A stretch of 64,000 bases of DNA from contig NZ_JBHSBH010000001.1 of assembly GCF_042650565.1 (NCBI RefSeq), positions 62,001-126,000 of the forward strand, written 5' to 3'. This document shows positions 7,871-15,744 of this stretch, in pieces. The translations under genes were made by a program, and so were the position numbers. This DNA is from Nocardiopsis_B sediminis. GTDB taxonomy: Bacteria > Actinomycetota > Actinomycetes > Streptosporangiales > Streptosporangiaceae. The notes under the pieces were generated by a model that saw only the letters and a list, made by a program, of their open reading frames with translations, did not search any database and had not been told where the DNA came from. Every line of letters starts with the position of its first letter. Positions within the stretch are counted from its first letter, which is position 1.

Positions 7871-8416
7871 ATGATCCACACCGAGACCGAGCGGATGGTG
7901 CTGCGTCGCTTCACCCCCGACGACCTCGCACTGCTCGTGGAGCTGGACTCCGACCCGCTCGTCATGCGGCACATCAACGGGGGCCGTCCGACCCCGCCGG
8001 CGGTGATGCGCGACGAGATCCTGCCGAAGATCCTCGGCTATTACGACCGCTACGAGCGGCTGGGCATCTGGGCCGCCGTGGAGAAGGACAGCGGGGCCTT
8101 CCTGGGCTGGTTCCACTTCCGCCCGCCCAAGGCGGCCCCGCCCCACGACACCGGCACGGCCGAACTCGGCTACCGGCTGCGCCGCGCGGTGTGGGGTCGC
8201 GGCTACGCCACCGAAGGGTCACGTGCGCTGGTCCGCACCGGCTTCGCCGACCCGGGCCTGCACCGCGTGGTGGCGCTCGCGCGGGCCGCCAACACCGCCT
8301 CGTGCCGGGTCATGGAGAAGGCCGGATTGTCCCTGGTGCGGGAGGTTTCCGAGCCAGAGGGCGATCTCGTGGAGTACGGGCTCGATCGGCCGACATGGGA
8401 GAGCCAATGGCAATGA
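7871..8416 (+). CDS. GNAT acetyltransferase, RimJ/RimL type
   Basis: A 181-residue single-domain acetyltransferase: TERMVLRRFTPDDLALLVEL at the N-terminus, the acetyl-CoA binding segment ELGYRLRRAVWGRGYATEGS, and the family end NTASCRVMEKAGLSLVREV. Members acetylate amino groups of proteins (ribosomal N-termini) or small molecules; the substrate cannot be predicted. A CGGAGAG ribosome site precedes the ATG. The gene is divergent from a TetR regulator that may control it, and its 3' end runs straight into a dispersed repeat. Confidence 0.85.
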   Translation: MIHTETERMVLRRFTPDDLALLVELDSDPLVMRHINGGRPTPPAVMRDEILPKILGYYDRYERLGIWAAVEKDSGAFLGWFHFRPPKAAPPHDTGTAELGYRLRRAVWGRGYATEGSRALVRTGFADPGLHRVVALARAANTASCRVMEKAGLSLVREVSEPEGDLVEYGLDRPTWESQWQ

Positions 8417-8417
8417 A

Positions 8418-8461
8418 CCAATACTCACCTTTATGACGTAGATTCCTTTTGTCCCATTCGG
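8418..8461 (-). repeat. dispersed repeat, copy A (shared with 17992-18035)
   Basis: 44 bases that match 17992-18035 at 33 positions without gaps, with an 11-base identical core ATGACGTAGAT. On the minus strand both copies read KGIYVIK in one frame and several differences are synonymous there, hinting at a decayed coding fragment. This copy directly follows the GNAT stop. Confidence 0.5.
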
Positions 8462-8547
8462 TCGCCCGCGGAGATCCCGTCCCGGACCGCCTGCCCCTGC
8501 GTCCGCGCCTACGCCCGCGGCCGGTGGCCTGTCCAGTGGGAGGGCTA

Positions 8548-8571
8548 GTCTGTGTAGACGACATCGCGTCT
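8548..8571. promoter_or_regulatory. overlapping inverted repeats upstream of the FadR-type gene
   Basis: GTCT-GTGT-AGAC (8548-8559) overlaps AGACG-N6-CGTCT (8556-8571), ending 18 bases before the GTG start. FadR-family proteins commonly bind such sites at their own promoters; binding here is inferred. Confidence 0.3.
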
Positions 8572-8589
8572 GCGAAGGAGCCCACGCGC

Positions 8590-9297
8590 GTGCCACCCCG
8601 GTCCCGCCCCCGTCCCATCGTCCGGCCCCGCCTGTACGAGCAGTTGGTCGAGCGGCTCTGCGAGTACATGCGCGACGCCGGGCTGCGGCCCGGTGACCGC
8701 CTTCCACCCGAACGCGAACTGGCCTCGTCGTTGCAGGTCAGCAGGGTCTCAGTGAGCCAGGCCCTGGTCGCTCTGGAGGTACAGGGCATCATCGAGGTCC
8801 GCCACGGTGACGGCGCGATCGTGCGCCGAACCGTCACCGAGGACCGCGTCCTGGCGCTGCTGCGCGACCGCGACAACCGCCGGGCCGAGATCATCGAGGC
8901 GCGCCAGGCCCTGGAGGTCAAGCTCGCCGAGCTCGCGGCCGAGCGCCGCACCCCCTCCGACCTCGACGCGATCGACGACGCCCTGGACCTGATGCGCCAG
9001 GAGGTCGCCCGCGGCGAACGCGGGGTCACCGGCGATGAGCGCTTCCACGCCGCCATCACCCATGCGGCCCGCTCGCGCCTGCTGGAGCGGATGATGGCCG
9101 AGATCTCCTCGATGATCATGGAGACCCGGGTCGAGTCGCTGTCGCAGCCCCAGCGCCCGCAGGCGTCGCTGGCCGGCCACGAGCGCATCGCCGAGGCCAT
9201 CCGCGCGGGCGACCCCCCGGGCGCGGCCGAGGCCATGCGCGCCCACCTCGCGCTCGTCTCCTCGGTGCCCTCGCTCCCCGGCGCCCCCAAGGCCTGA
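8590..9297 (+). CDS. GntR/FadR-family (FCD) transcriptional regulator
   Basis: A 235-residue protein. N-terminal winged helix: LYEQLVERLCEYMRDAGLRP, GDRLPPERELASSLQVSRVS, then GIIEVRHGDGAIVRR. The C-terminal all-helical FCD domain includes IIEARQALEVKLAELAAERR and ERFHAAITHAARSRLLERMM with the metal-site type histidines. FCD regulators sense carboxylates or acyl-CoA. The GTG at 8590 is chosen because a GAAGGAG ribosome site lies 9 bases before it and the family starts just ahead of the HTH. The neighbouring molybdenum hydroxylase genes are convergent to it, so the target is uncertain. Confidence 0.85.
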   Translation: MPPRSRPRPIVRPRLYEQLVERLCEYMRDAGLRPGDRLPPERELASSLQVSRVSVSQALVALEVQGIIEVRHGDGAIVRRTVTEDRVLALLRDRDNRRAEIIEARQALEVKLAELAAERRTPSDLDAIDDALDLMRQEVARGERGVTGDERFHAAITHAARSRLLERMMAEISSMIMETRVESLSQPQRPQASLAGHERIAEAIRAGDPPGAAEAMRAHLALVSSVPSLPGAPKA

Positions 9298-9404
9298 CCC
9301 CGCGGCGTCCCGCGCCGTCCGCCCGGCCCTTGGCCGCCGCGCGCGCTCCCAGGCGCGCCGGGCGGCCGCCGGACGCCCCGGTCCTGAACCGGCGCACGGG
9401 CCCC

Positions 9405-11474
9405 TCAGCTCACGAAGCGGTCGGCCGTCACCGGCAGGTCGCGCACGCGCACCCCCGTTGCGTGGTGGACGGCGTTGGCGATGGCCGCCGCCGCGCCCAC
9501 GATCCCGATCTCGCCGATCCCCTTGGACCCCATCGGGTTGACGTGCGGGTCCTCCTCGTCGACCCACACCGCCTCGATGTCGCCGATGTCGGCGTTGGCG
9601 GCGATGTGGTACTCGGCGAAGTCCTGGTTGACGATGTGCCCGAACCGCGGGTCGCGCACCCCCTGCTCGTGCAGCGCCATCGACACCCCCATCGACATGG
9701 CCCCGATGAGCTGGGAGCGCGCCGTGCGCGCGTTGATGATCCGCCCCACCGCGAACACCCCCAGCATGCGCGGCACCCGCAGCTCCCCCGTGGTCCCGTT
9801 CACCCGGACCTCCGCGAACTGCGCCCCGAAGGCGTGCATCGCGTAGTGCTCCCGGGCGGTGTTCTCCCGCACCTCGCCGCGCGCCTCGTCGCCCTCGGCC
9901 GGGTCGGTGCCGTGCTGGTCGCGGAAGCACTTGACCGCCTCAACGATCGCGGTCCCCCAGCAGTTCGTGCCCGAGGACCCGCCGGCCACCGACGCCCACG
10001 GCAGCGCCGAGTCGCCGATGTGCAGGTCGACCCGGCCCACCGGCACCCGCAGCGCGTCCGCGGCGATCTGGGTCAGCGCCGTCCACGCCCCCGTGCCCAG
10101 GTCGGTCGCGCCGATCAGCACCCGGTAGCGCCCGTCGGCGCCGAACCGCACCACCGCCGCCGACCCGGGGAAGCCGATCACCGGGAAGGTCGAGGCGGCC
10201 ACCCCGACCCCGACCTGCCAGCCGCCCTCGCGGCGGCTGGCGGGCAGCGGGTCGCGGTCGGCCCAGCCGAACCGGCGCGCACCCTCACGCAGGCAGGCCG
10301 CCAGGTTGCGCGAGGAGAACGGCTTGCCGGTATCGGGGTCGATGGCGGTGTCGTTGCGGATCCGGAACTCCACGGGGTCGATCCCGCAGGCCCCGGCCAG
10401 TTCGTCGATGGCCGACTCCAGCGCGAACATCCCCGGGCACTCCCCCGGCCCCCGCATCCACGAGGTCACCGGGACGTCGAGCGCGGCCATCCGCTGCGCC
10501 AGGCGCCGGTTGGGCGTGGGGTACATGCTGCGCACGGGCGCGGTGCACCCCTCAACGAACTCCTTGACGTGCGCGGACTGCTCCCACGCCTCGTGGTCGA
10601 TCGCGGTGATGCGCCCGTCGGACCCCGCGGCCAGCCGCAGCCGCTGAAGGGTCGGGGTGCGGTACCCGGCCAGGGCGAACATCTGCCGCCGGGTCAGCGC
10701 GAGCTTCACCGGCCGGCCCGGGACCGCCCGGGCCGCCAGCACCGCGAGCACGACGTGGGCGTGCACCGTGCCCTTCGACCCGAACCCGCCGCCCACGTGC
10801 GGCGCCATCACCCGCACCCGTTCCAGCGCCAGCCCGAACACCTGCGCCAGCGTCTCGCGCACCGTGTGCACCGACTGCGTGGACTCGTACACCGTGAGCC
10901 CGTCGCCCTCCCACACGGCGACGGTGGTCAGCGGCTCCATGGGGCTGTTGTACTCCGGCGGCGTCGTGTAGGTCGCGTCCACGGTGAACGGCGCCGCCGC
11001 GAAAGCGCCGTCCACGTCGCCGCGCACCTCGTCGCTGCCCGGGCCGGGGATGCGCAGCCCCGCGCTGCCGCCCCGCAGCTCCACCTCGTGCGGCCACTGC
11101 TCATAGGCGACCTCGACCAGCCCGGCCGCCTGGCGCGCCGCCTCCGGGGTCTCGGCGACCACCGCGCCGATCAGCTGGCCGCGAAAGGCGATCTCGTCGT
11201 CCTGCAACACGGCCAGCTCGCCATCGCCGACGTCGGCCACGGGCCCGGCGGTGTCCCCCGTGACCACCGCCAGGACGCCCTCGACGGCCTCCGCGGCCCG
11301 GGTGTCGATGCCGGTGATGCGCCCGCGGGCGATCTCCGACAGCACCGGGCAGACGTGGGCGGGGTGCTCCACGGGCTGGTCGAAGGCGTAGGTCGCGGCG
11401 CCGGTGACCTTCGCCCGCCCGTCCAGCCGCTCGATGCCCGCGCCCACGGCGCGGGTGTGCAAGAGCCCGATCAT
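9405..11474 (-). CDS. Molybdenum hydroxylase, Mo-cofactor subunit (PaoC/YagR-like)
   Basis: A 689-residue catalytic subunit of the xanthine dehydrogenase family. It has the N-terminal segment RAVGAGIERLDGRAKVTGAA, the cofactor-binding HVGGGFGSKG, RGPGECPGMFALESAIDELA, and the C-terminal GSKGIGEIGIVGA with the catalytic glutamate of the GxGE motif. Its short length fits the PaoC/YagR group (aldehyde oxidoreductases using molybdopterin cytosine dinucleotide) better than classical xanthine dehydrogenase. It would oxidise an aldehyde or N-heterocycle and pass electrons to the Fe-S and FAD subunits. The ATG at 11474 overlaps the FAD-subunit stop by 4 bases (ATGA), so the three genes form one operon. 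Confidence 0.87.
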   Translation of the reverse strand: MIGLLHTRAVGAGIERLDGRAKVTGAATYAFDQPVEHPAHVCPVLSEIARGRITGIDTRAAEAVEGVLAVVTGDTAGPVADVGDGELAVLQDDEIAFRGQLIGAVVAETPEAARQAAGLVEVAYEQWPHEVELRGGSAGLRIPGPGSDEVRGDVDGAFAAAPFTVDATYTTPPEYNSPMEPLTTVAVWEGDGLTVYESTQSVHTVRETLAQVFGLALERVRVMAPHVGGGFGSKGTVHAHVVLAVLAARAVPGRPVKLALTRRQMFALAGYRTPTLQRLRLAAGSDGRITAIDHEAWEQSAHVKEFVEGCTAPVRSMYPTPNRRLAQRMAALDVPVTSWMRGPGECPGMFALESAIDELAGACGIDPVEFRIRNDTAIDPDTGKPFSSRNLAACLREGARRFGWADRDPLPASRREGGWQVGVGVAASTFPVIGFPGSAAVVRFGADGRYRVLIGATDLGTGAWTALTQIAADALRVPVGRVDLHIGDSALPWASVAGGSSGTNCWGTAIVEAVKCFRDQHGTDPAEGDEARGEVRENTAREHYAMHAFGAQFAEVRVNGTTGELRVPRMLGVFAVGRIINARTARSQLIGAMSMGVSMALHEQGVRDPRFGHIVNQDFAEYHIAANADIGDIEAVWVDEEDPHVNPMGSKGIGEIGIVGAAAAIANAVHHATGVRVRDLPVTADRFVS

Positions 11475-12460
11475 GTCTCCCCCTCCGCGGCCAGGTCGCT
11501 CAGCAGCTCGGTGACCGTGTTGCACAGCATCGCCGGCTTGAACTCGTTGTCGTCCAGCGTGCGCGCCGAGGCCATCTCGATGTCGGCGGCCCGGCGGAAC
11601 TCCGCCGCCGTCGCCGGCGCCCCCGCCAGCGCCTCCTCCGCGCGAAAGGCGCGCCACGGCTTGTGGGCGACCCCGCCCAGCGCCAGCTTGATCGCGCCCA
11701 CGCGCCCGTCGTCGACGCGCAGCACCGCCGCCGCCGACACCAGCGCGAACGCGAACGACGCCCGGTCGCGCACCTTGCGGAAGCCCGACCGGGCGCCCGG
11801 GATCGGCTCGGGCAGCTCCACCGCTGTGATCAGCTCCCCGTGGCCCAGCACCGTGTCGCGCTCCGGCTCGGCACCGGGCAGCCGGTGCAGCTCCACCAGC
11901 GGGATCCACCGCTCACCCTCGGGCCCCAGCACGATCACCATCGCGTCCAGGGCCGCCAGCGCGACCGCCATGTCCGAGGGGTGGGTCGCCACGCACGACT
12001 CCGACGCGCCCAGGATCGCGTGGTAGCGGGTGTAGCCGCCGATGGCCGAGCACCCGGAGCCGGGGTCGCGCTTGTTGCAGGGGGTACTGGTGTCCTGGTA
12101 GTAGACGCAGCGGGTGCGCTGCATCAGGTTGCCGGCGGTGGTCGCCAGGTTGCGCAGCTGCCCCGAGGCGCCCGCCAGGACCGCCTCGGCCAGCACCGGG
12201 TAGTCGGCGCGGATGCCGGGGTCGGCGGCCAGGTCGCTGTTGCGGACGGTCGCGCCGATGCGCACGCCGCCCCGGGGCAGCGGCTGGATGCGGTCCAGCG
12301 GCAGCCCGCTGACATCGACCAGCAGCTCGGGGGCTGCCACGCCGAGCTTCATGCGGTCGACGAGGTTGGTCCCGCCGCCCAGGAACTCGGCCCCGGGCTG
12401 GGCGGCGACGGCGGCCACGGCGCCGGTCACGTCGGCGGCGCGCCGGTAGTCGAACGGCAT
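11471..12460 (-). CDS. Molybdenum hydroxylase, FAD subunit with extra 4Fe-4S motif (PaoB/YagS-like)
   Basis: A 329-residue FAD-binding subunit: FLGGGTNLVDRMKLG near residue 30 and LRNLATTAGNLMQRTRCVYY before the flavin site. Unlike ordinary XdhB-type proteins it carries a cysteine insertion (TRCVYYQDTSTPCNKRDPG, then GCSAIGG and SESCVATHPSDMAVAL), which in PaoB holds an additional [4Fe-4S] cluster. This supports assignment to the PaoABC aldehyde oxidoreductase type. The start ATG shares one base with the stop of the upstream 2Fe-2S gene (TGATG), and its own stop overlaps the Mo-subunit start. Electrons pass from Mo through Fe-S centres to this FAD. Confidence 0.87.
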   Translation of the reverse strand: MPFDYRRAADVTGAVAAVAAQPGAEFLGGGTNLVDRMKLGVAAPELLVDVSGLPLDRIQPLPRGGVRIGATVRNSDLAADPGIRADYPVLAEAVLAGASGQLRNLATTAGNLMQRTRCVYYQDTSTPCNKRDPGSGCSAIGGYTRYHAILGASESCVATHPSDMAVALAALDAMVIVLGPEGERWIPLVELHRLPGAEPERDTVLGHGELITAVELPEPIPGARSGFRKVRDRASFAFALVSAAAVLRVDDGRVGAIKLALGGVAHKPWRAFRAEEALAGAPATAAEFRRAADIEMASARTLDDNEFKPAMLCNTVTELLSDLAAEGET

Positions 12461-13027
12461 CACTTCGCCACCTGCGCGATCGCGTCGACGATGTTGGTGT
12501 AGGCGGCGCACCGGCACAGGTTGCCGCTCATGCGCTCGCGGATCTCGGCGCGGCCGGGCTCGACGGGCCCGGTGAGGTCGGCGGTGGCGTGGCTGGGCCA
12601 GCCCTGCTCCAGTTCGTCGAGCATGCCCACGGCCGAGCAGATCTGGCCCGGGGTGCAGAACCCGCACTGGAAGCCGTCGTGGTCCAGGAACGCCTGCTGG
12701 ACGGGGTGCAGGCGGTCGCCGTCGGCCAGCCCGGCGGCGGTGGTGACCTCCGCGCCGTCGTGGGAGACGGCGAAAGTGAGGCAGCTGACGACCCGGCGGC
12801 CCTCCAGCAGCACCGTGCACGACCCGCACTGGCCGTGGTCGCAACCCTTCTTGGTACCGGTCAGCGCGAGCTGTTCACGCAGGAGGTCGAGCAGGNNNNN
12901 NNNNNNNNNNNNNNNNNNNNNNNNNNNNNNNNNNNNNNNNNNNNNNNNNNNNNNNNNGCGTGGTGCGCGTGTCCACGCGCACCGGGCGGTCCTCGCCGTC
13001 CACCCGCAGCGTGATGTCGACCTCCAT
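12460..13027 (-). CDS. Molybdenum hydroxylase, 2Fe-2S subunit (PaoA/YagT-like), interrupted by sequence gap
   Basis: The small subunit with two [2Fe-2S] centres: KKGCDHGQCGSCTVLLEGRR with a following VVSC, and QCGFCTPGQICSA with GNLCRCAAYTNI. The 62-N gap separates the N-terminal piece (MEVDITLRVDGEDRPVRVDT, start at 13027) from the rest, and as drawn the two pieces are in different frames. In relatives the flanking residues RTT and LLDLLRE are directly adjacent, so the true gap is probably about zero bases and the gene is intact. There is no Tat-type signal on the N-terminus seen here, unlike E. coli PaoA, so the enzyme may be cytoplasmic. First gene of the three-gene operon. Confidence 0.8.
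12896..12957. other. assembly gap (62 N)
   Basis: A run of 62 undetermined bases inside the 2Fe-2S subunit gene. Its length is not a multiple of three and would shift the frame; the protein family predicts almost no missing sequence here. Confidence 0.95.
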
Positions 13028-13080
13028 CGCCTCGCACCCCCCGGCACCCGCAGTCATGGTCGGGGCGGTCCACTGACCCC

Positions 13081-13107
13081 GCGCCGCGCGGCTAAACCCC
13101 GCGGCGC
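13081..13107 (-). terminator. hairpin downstream of the 13155-13613 gene
   Basis: GCGCCGCG (13081-13088) pairs with CGCGGCGC (13100-13107), with an 11-base loop. It lies between the helical hypothetical gene and the hydroxylase operon, both on the minus strand. Confidence 0.45.
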
Positions 13108-13154
13108 GGGCGCTGCGGCCGCCTGCCGGCGGGCGCGGGCGGCCCGGGCGGCGG

Positions 13155-13613
13155 TCACCCGGTGGCGACCACCGCGGCTCCGGCGACCTCCCGGATCCGG
13201 GAGCGCAGCCAGGCGACCTGCCCGGAGGTCTCGGCGTGGCACCGGGCCACCACCTCGGCCAGTTCGGCGTCGCCCGCCGACTGGGCGGCGCGGTCGGCGA
13301 TGGTCCAGGAGATCTCGCAGTCGGCGGCGAGCAGGTAGAGGGCGTGCAGGTCGCGCAGCAGCCCGATCCGGCCGCCCTGGGGGCCGGCGAAGGGCGCCAC
13401 CCCGGCGTGCTCCACGTCCTCGGCGGCGGAGCGCAGGTGCCGGCGGGCGAAGGCGTCGAGGCTGCGGACGTGGTCGTCGCACTCGCGCGCCATGCGCGCG
13501 CAGGTGTGGGCGAGCCCGGAATCGTCGACGTGGTGGCGGCCCACCGCCACCAGCGCCTTGCCCAGCCCCGTCTCCGTCCGCGACAGCACCGTCAGATAGT
13601 GGTCGAGGTACAC
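13155..13613 (-). CDS. conserved-looking hypothetical protein, all-helical (ferritin-like pattern)
   Basis: A 152-residue protein I do not recognise. It is predicted almost wholly helical with spaced His/Glu/Asp/Cys residues: LGKALVAVGRHHVDDSGLAH, CARMARECDDHVRSLDAFAR, then YLLAADCEISWTIADRAAQ and CHAETSGQVAWLRSRI. The regular E/H spacing resembles four-helix ferritin-like or haemerythrin-like bundles, but no canonical metal motif is certain. The GTG at 13613 is preceded by GGGGGAGGG at a good distance. It lies upstream of the molybdenum hydroxylase operon in the same direction, separated by a hairpin, so a functional link is possible but unproven. Confidence 0.65.
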   Translation of the reverse strand: MYLDHYLTVLSRTETGLGKALVAVGRHHVDDSGLAHTCARMARECDDHVRSLDAFARRHLRSAAEDVEHAGVAPFAGPQGGRIGLLRDLHALYLLAADCEISWTIADRAAQSAGDAELAEVVARCHAETSGQVAWLRSRIREVAGAAVVATG

Positions 13614-13699
13614 CGCTCACCCTCCCCCGGGCACGGCCTGCGCGGCCCCCGGCACGTCCATGCCGCACCTCTGCCCGGTGCGCGGGGGTCCATGCGCGC

Positions 13700-13730
13700 C
13701 CGGCCGCCCCCGCACAGCGGGGGCGGCCGG
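13700..13730 (-). terminator. strong hairpin after the ALDH gene
   Basis: Perfect 14-bp arms, CCGGCCGCCCCCGC (13700-13713) and its complement (13717-13730), around a 3-base loop ACA, 24 bases beyond the aldehyde dehydrogenase stop. Confidence 0.7.
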
Positions 13731-13753
13731 CGCTCAGGCGGGCGTCGCGGGTG

Positions 13754-15289
13754 CTAGAGGAAGTTGACGCCCTGGGCCAAGGGCAGCTCGCCGGAGTGGT
13801 TGACCGTGTTGGTGGCGCGGCGCATGTAGGCGCGCCAGGCGTCCGAGCCCGACTCCCGGCCGCCCCCGGTCTCCTTCTCCCCGCCGAAGGCGCCGCCGAT
13901 CTCCGCGCCCGAGGTGCCGATGTTGACGTTGACGATGCCGCAGTCGGCGCCCTCGGCCGCCAGGAACCGCTCGGCCTCGCGCTGGTCCTGGGTGAACACC
14001 GAGCCCGACAGCCCCTGCGGCACCGCGTTGTGCAGCGCCACCGCCTCCTCGAAGTCCCGGTAGGTCAGCACGTAGAGGATCGGCGCGAAGGTCTCGGTGC
14101 GCACGATCTCGGTCTGGGCGGGCATGCGCACCACCGCCGGCTCGACGTAGTAGGCGTCGGGGGCGTCCTTCTCCAGGCACCGGGCGCCGCCGGTGAGCAC
14201 GGTGCCGCCGTCGGCGGTCGCCTGATCCAGGGCCGCGCGCATGGCCTCGTGGGCGCCCGCGCCGATCAGCGGGCCCACCAGGGTCGCGTCGTCGAAAGGG
14301 TCCCCGATGCGCTCGGCCAGGCGCCCGTAGGCGTCCACGACCCGGCCCAGGAACGCCTCGGCGACGTCCTCGTGGACGATCAGCCGCCGCTGGGTGGTGC
14401 ACCGCTGCCCGGCCGTGCCCGCCGCCCCGAAGACCACCCCGCGCGTGGCGAGGTCGAGGTCGGCCGAGGGCGCCACAACGGCGGCGTTGTTGCCGCCCAG
14501 TTCCAGCAGGCACTTGCCGAACCGGGCCGCCACCCGCGGGGCGACCTCCCGCCCCATGCGCACCGACCCGGTGGCGCTGACCAGCGCCACCCGCGGATCG
14601 TCGACCAGCGCCCCGCCGGTCTCGCGCCCGCCCGGCACCAGCCGGTGGACGTCGGCCGGGGCCCCGGTGTCGGCGGCGGCCCGCGCCAGCAGCGCGTGGC
14701 AGGCCAGGGCGGTCATCGGGGTCGCCTCCGACGGCTTCCACACCACCGTGTCGCCGCACACCAGCGCGACCGCGGTGTTCCACGCCCACACCGCCACCGG
14801 GAAGTTGAACGCGGTGACGACGCCGACCACGCCCAGGGGGTGCCAGGTCTCCATCAGCCGGTGCCCCGGGCGCTCCGAGGGCATGGTCCGCCCGTAGAGC
14901 TGGCGCGAGAGCCCCACCGCGAAGTCGCAGACGTCGATCATCTCCTGCACCTCGCCCAGCGCCTCGGAGCGGATCTTGCCCGCCTCGATGGTCACCAGGT
15001 CGGCAAGGTCGCTCTTGTGCTCGCGCAGGAGCTCGCCGAGCCGGCGCACCAGCTCCCCCCGCTGCGGCGCGGGCGTGCCCCGCCAGGAGTCGCGGAAGGC
15101 GGCGTGAGCCGCGCCGACGGCGGCGCCGACCCCCTCCGGATCGGTCGCGGGGACCCCGAACAGCACCCCGCCGGTCAAGGGGGTGCGGCCCGGCAGCCCG
15201 GACGCGTCGTCTACCGGCTCGGCGCCACAACGGGCGAGCGCGGCGCCGGCGCGCTCGCGCAACTGGTCGGTGGTGGGGAGGATTATCAT
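13754..15289 (-). CDS. Aldehyde dehydrogenase, ALDH7 type (aminoadipate-semialdehyde dehydrogenase-like)
   Basis: A 511-residue NAD(P)-dependent aldehyde dehydrogenase. Family motifs are HPLGVVGVVTAFNFPVAVWA, VWKPSEATPMTA, the catalytic-Glu segment CLLELGGNNAAVVAPSADLD, and the nucleophile in GTAGQRCTTQRRL (ALDH7 has GQRCTT). ALDH7 enzymes oxidise alpha-aminoadipate semialdehyde in lysine or pipecolate breakdown; the C-terminal GGAFGGEKETGGGRESGSDA is also typical of that group. The ATG at 15289 follows GAGGAGAG. The gene stands alone between a terminator and a long GC-rich upstream region; nothing nearby identifies the pathway, though a link to the aldehyde-oxidising hydroxylase upstream is conceivable. 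Confidence 0.87.
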   Translation of the reverse strand: MIILPTTDQLRERAGAALARCGAEPVDDASGLPGRTPLTGGVLFGVPATDPEGVGAAVGAAHAAFRDSWRGTPAPQRGELVRRLGELLREHKSDLADLVTIEAGKIRSEALGEVQEMIDVCDFAVGLSRQLYGRTMPSERPGHRLMETWHPLGVVGVVTAFNFPVAVWAWNTAVALVCGDTVVWKPSEATPMTALACHALLARAAADTGAPADVHRLVPGGRETGGALVDDPRVALVSATGSVRMGREVAPRVAARFGKCLLELGGNNAAVVAPSADLDLATRGVVFGAAGTAGQRCTTQRRLIVHEDVAEAFLGRVVDAYGRLAERIGDPFDDATLVGPLIGAGAHEAMRAALDQATADGGTVLTGGARCLEKDAPDAYYVEPAVVRMPAQTEIVRTETFAPILYVLTYRDFEEAVALHNAVPQGLSGSVFTQDQREAERFLAAEGADCGIVNVNIGTSGAEIGGAFGGEKETGGGRESGSDAWRAYMRRATNTVNHSGELPLAQGVNFL

Positions 15290-15744
15290 GCGCGGTCTCT
15301 CCTCGTCGAGAGGTGCAGGGCGGGCAGGGATCTCGTTCCCAGCGCCACCACCGCCTAACCGCCGCCCCCGGCGGGGCGCGCCGCCCGGGGCCGTCACGCG
15401 CGAACGGTAAACTCCGGCTCGGTCCCGACCGGCCGCGCCCGCTCGGACCGCTCTCCCCCGGCCCTGACCGGGTCCCGCTCCCCCGGCCCGCCGCCGGCGC
15501 GAGCGGGCACCGCGCCCACGCGGCGCCCCGGTGCCGGCACGCCTCCGGCCCCCGAACGATCACGATGGAAGGACGGTGACGCCGCACCCGCGTTCCCACC
15601 CCCGACGCCCCCGCCCCCGCGGCGGCACGGAGCACGGTTCACGACCCCACGTGACCCCGGCACCAGCAGACGCAGAGACTGTCGGCCAAGGATGCGCATC
15701 CTCCCCCTCGGCTCGCCCCAGGGGGCCTGCACTCAAGGATCCCA
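15290..15744. other. GC-rich intergenic region, no gene seen
   Basis: 455 bases between the divergent ALDH and C15-like genes. Short frames exist on both strands but are Arg/Pro-rich, out of keeping with real proteins. Promoters for both neighbours must lie here; I could not pick convincing -35/-10 boxes. Confidence 0.5.

Noticed and set aside
9330..12026. An 898-residue plus-strand frame opposite the molybdenum hydroxylase genes
   Set aside because: Low-complexity His/Arg/Pro-rich composition and exact overlap with well-supported minus-strand genes: a GC-rich shadow.
12460..13047. N-terminus of the 2Fe-2S subunit read straight through the Ns from 13047
   Set aside because: That frame gives an Arg/Thr/Trp-rich start with no family similarity; the conserved start MEVDITL is in the other frame at 13027.
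13734..15635. A 633-residue minus-strand frame overlapping the aldehyde dehydrogenase
   Set aside because: Out of frame with the ALDH7 motifs, which are all found in the 13754-15289 frame; the overlapping frame is Arg/Gly-rich.
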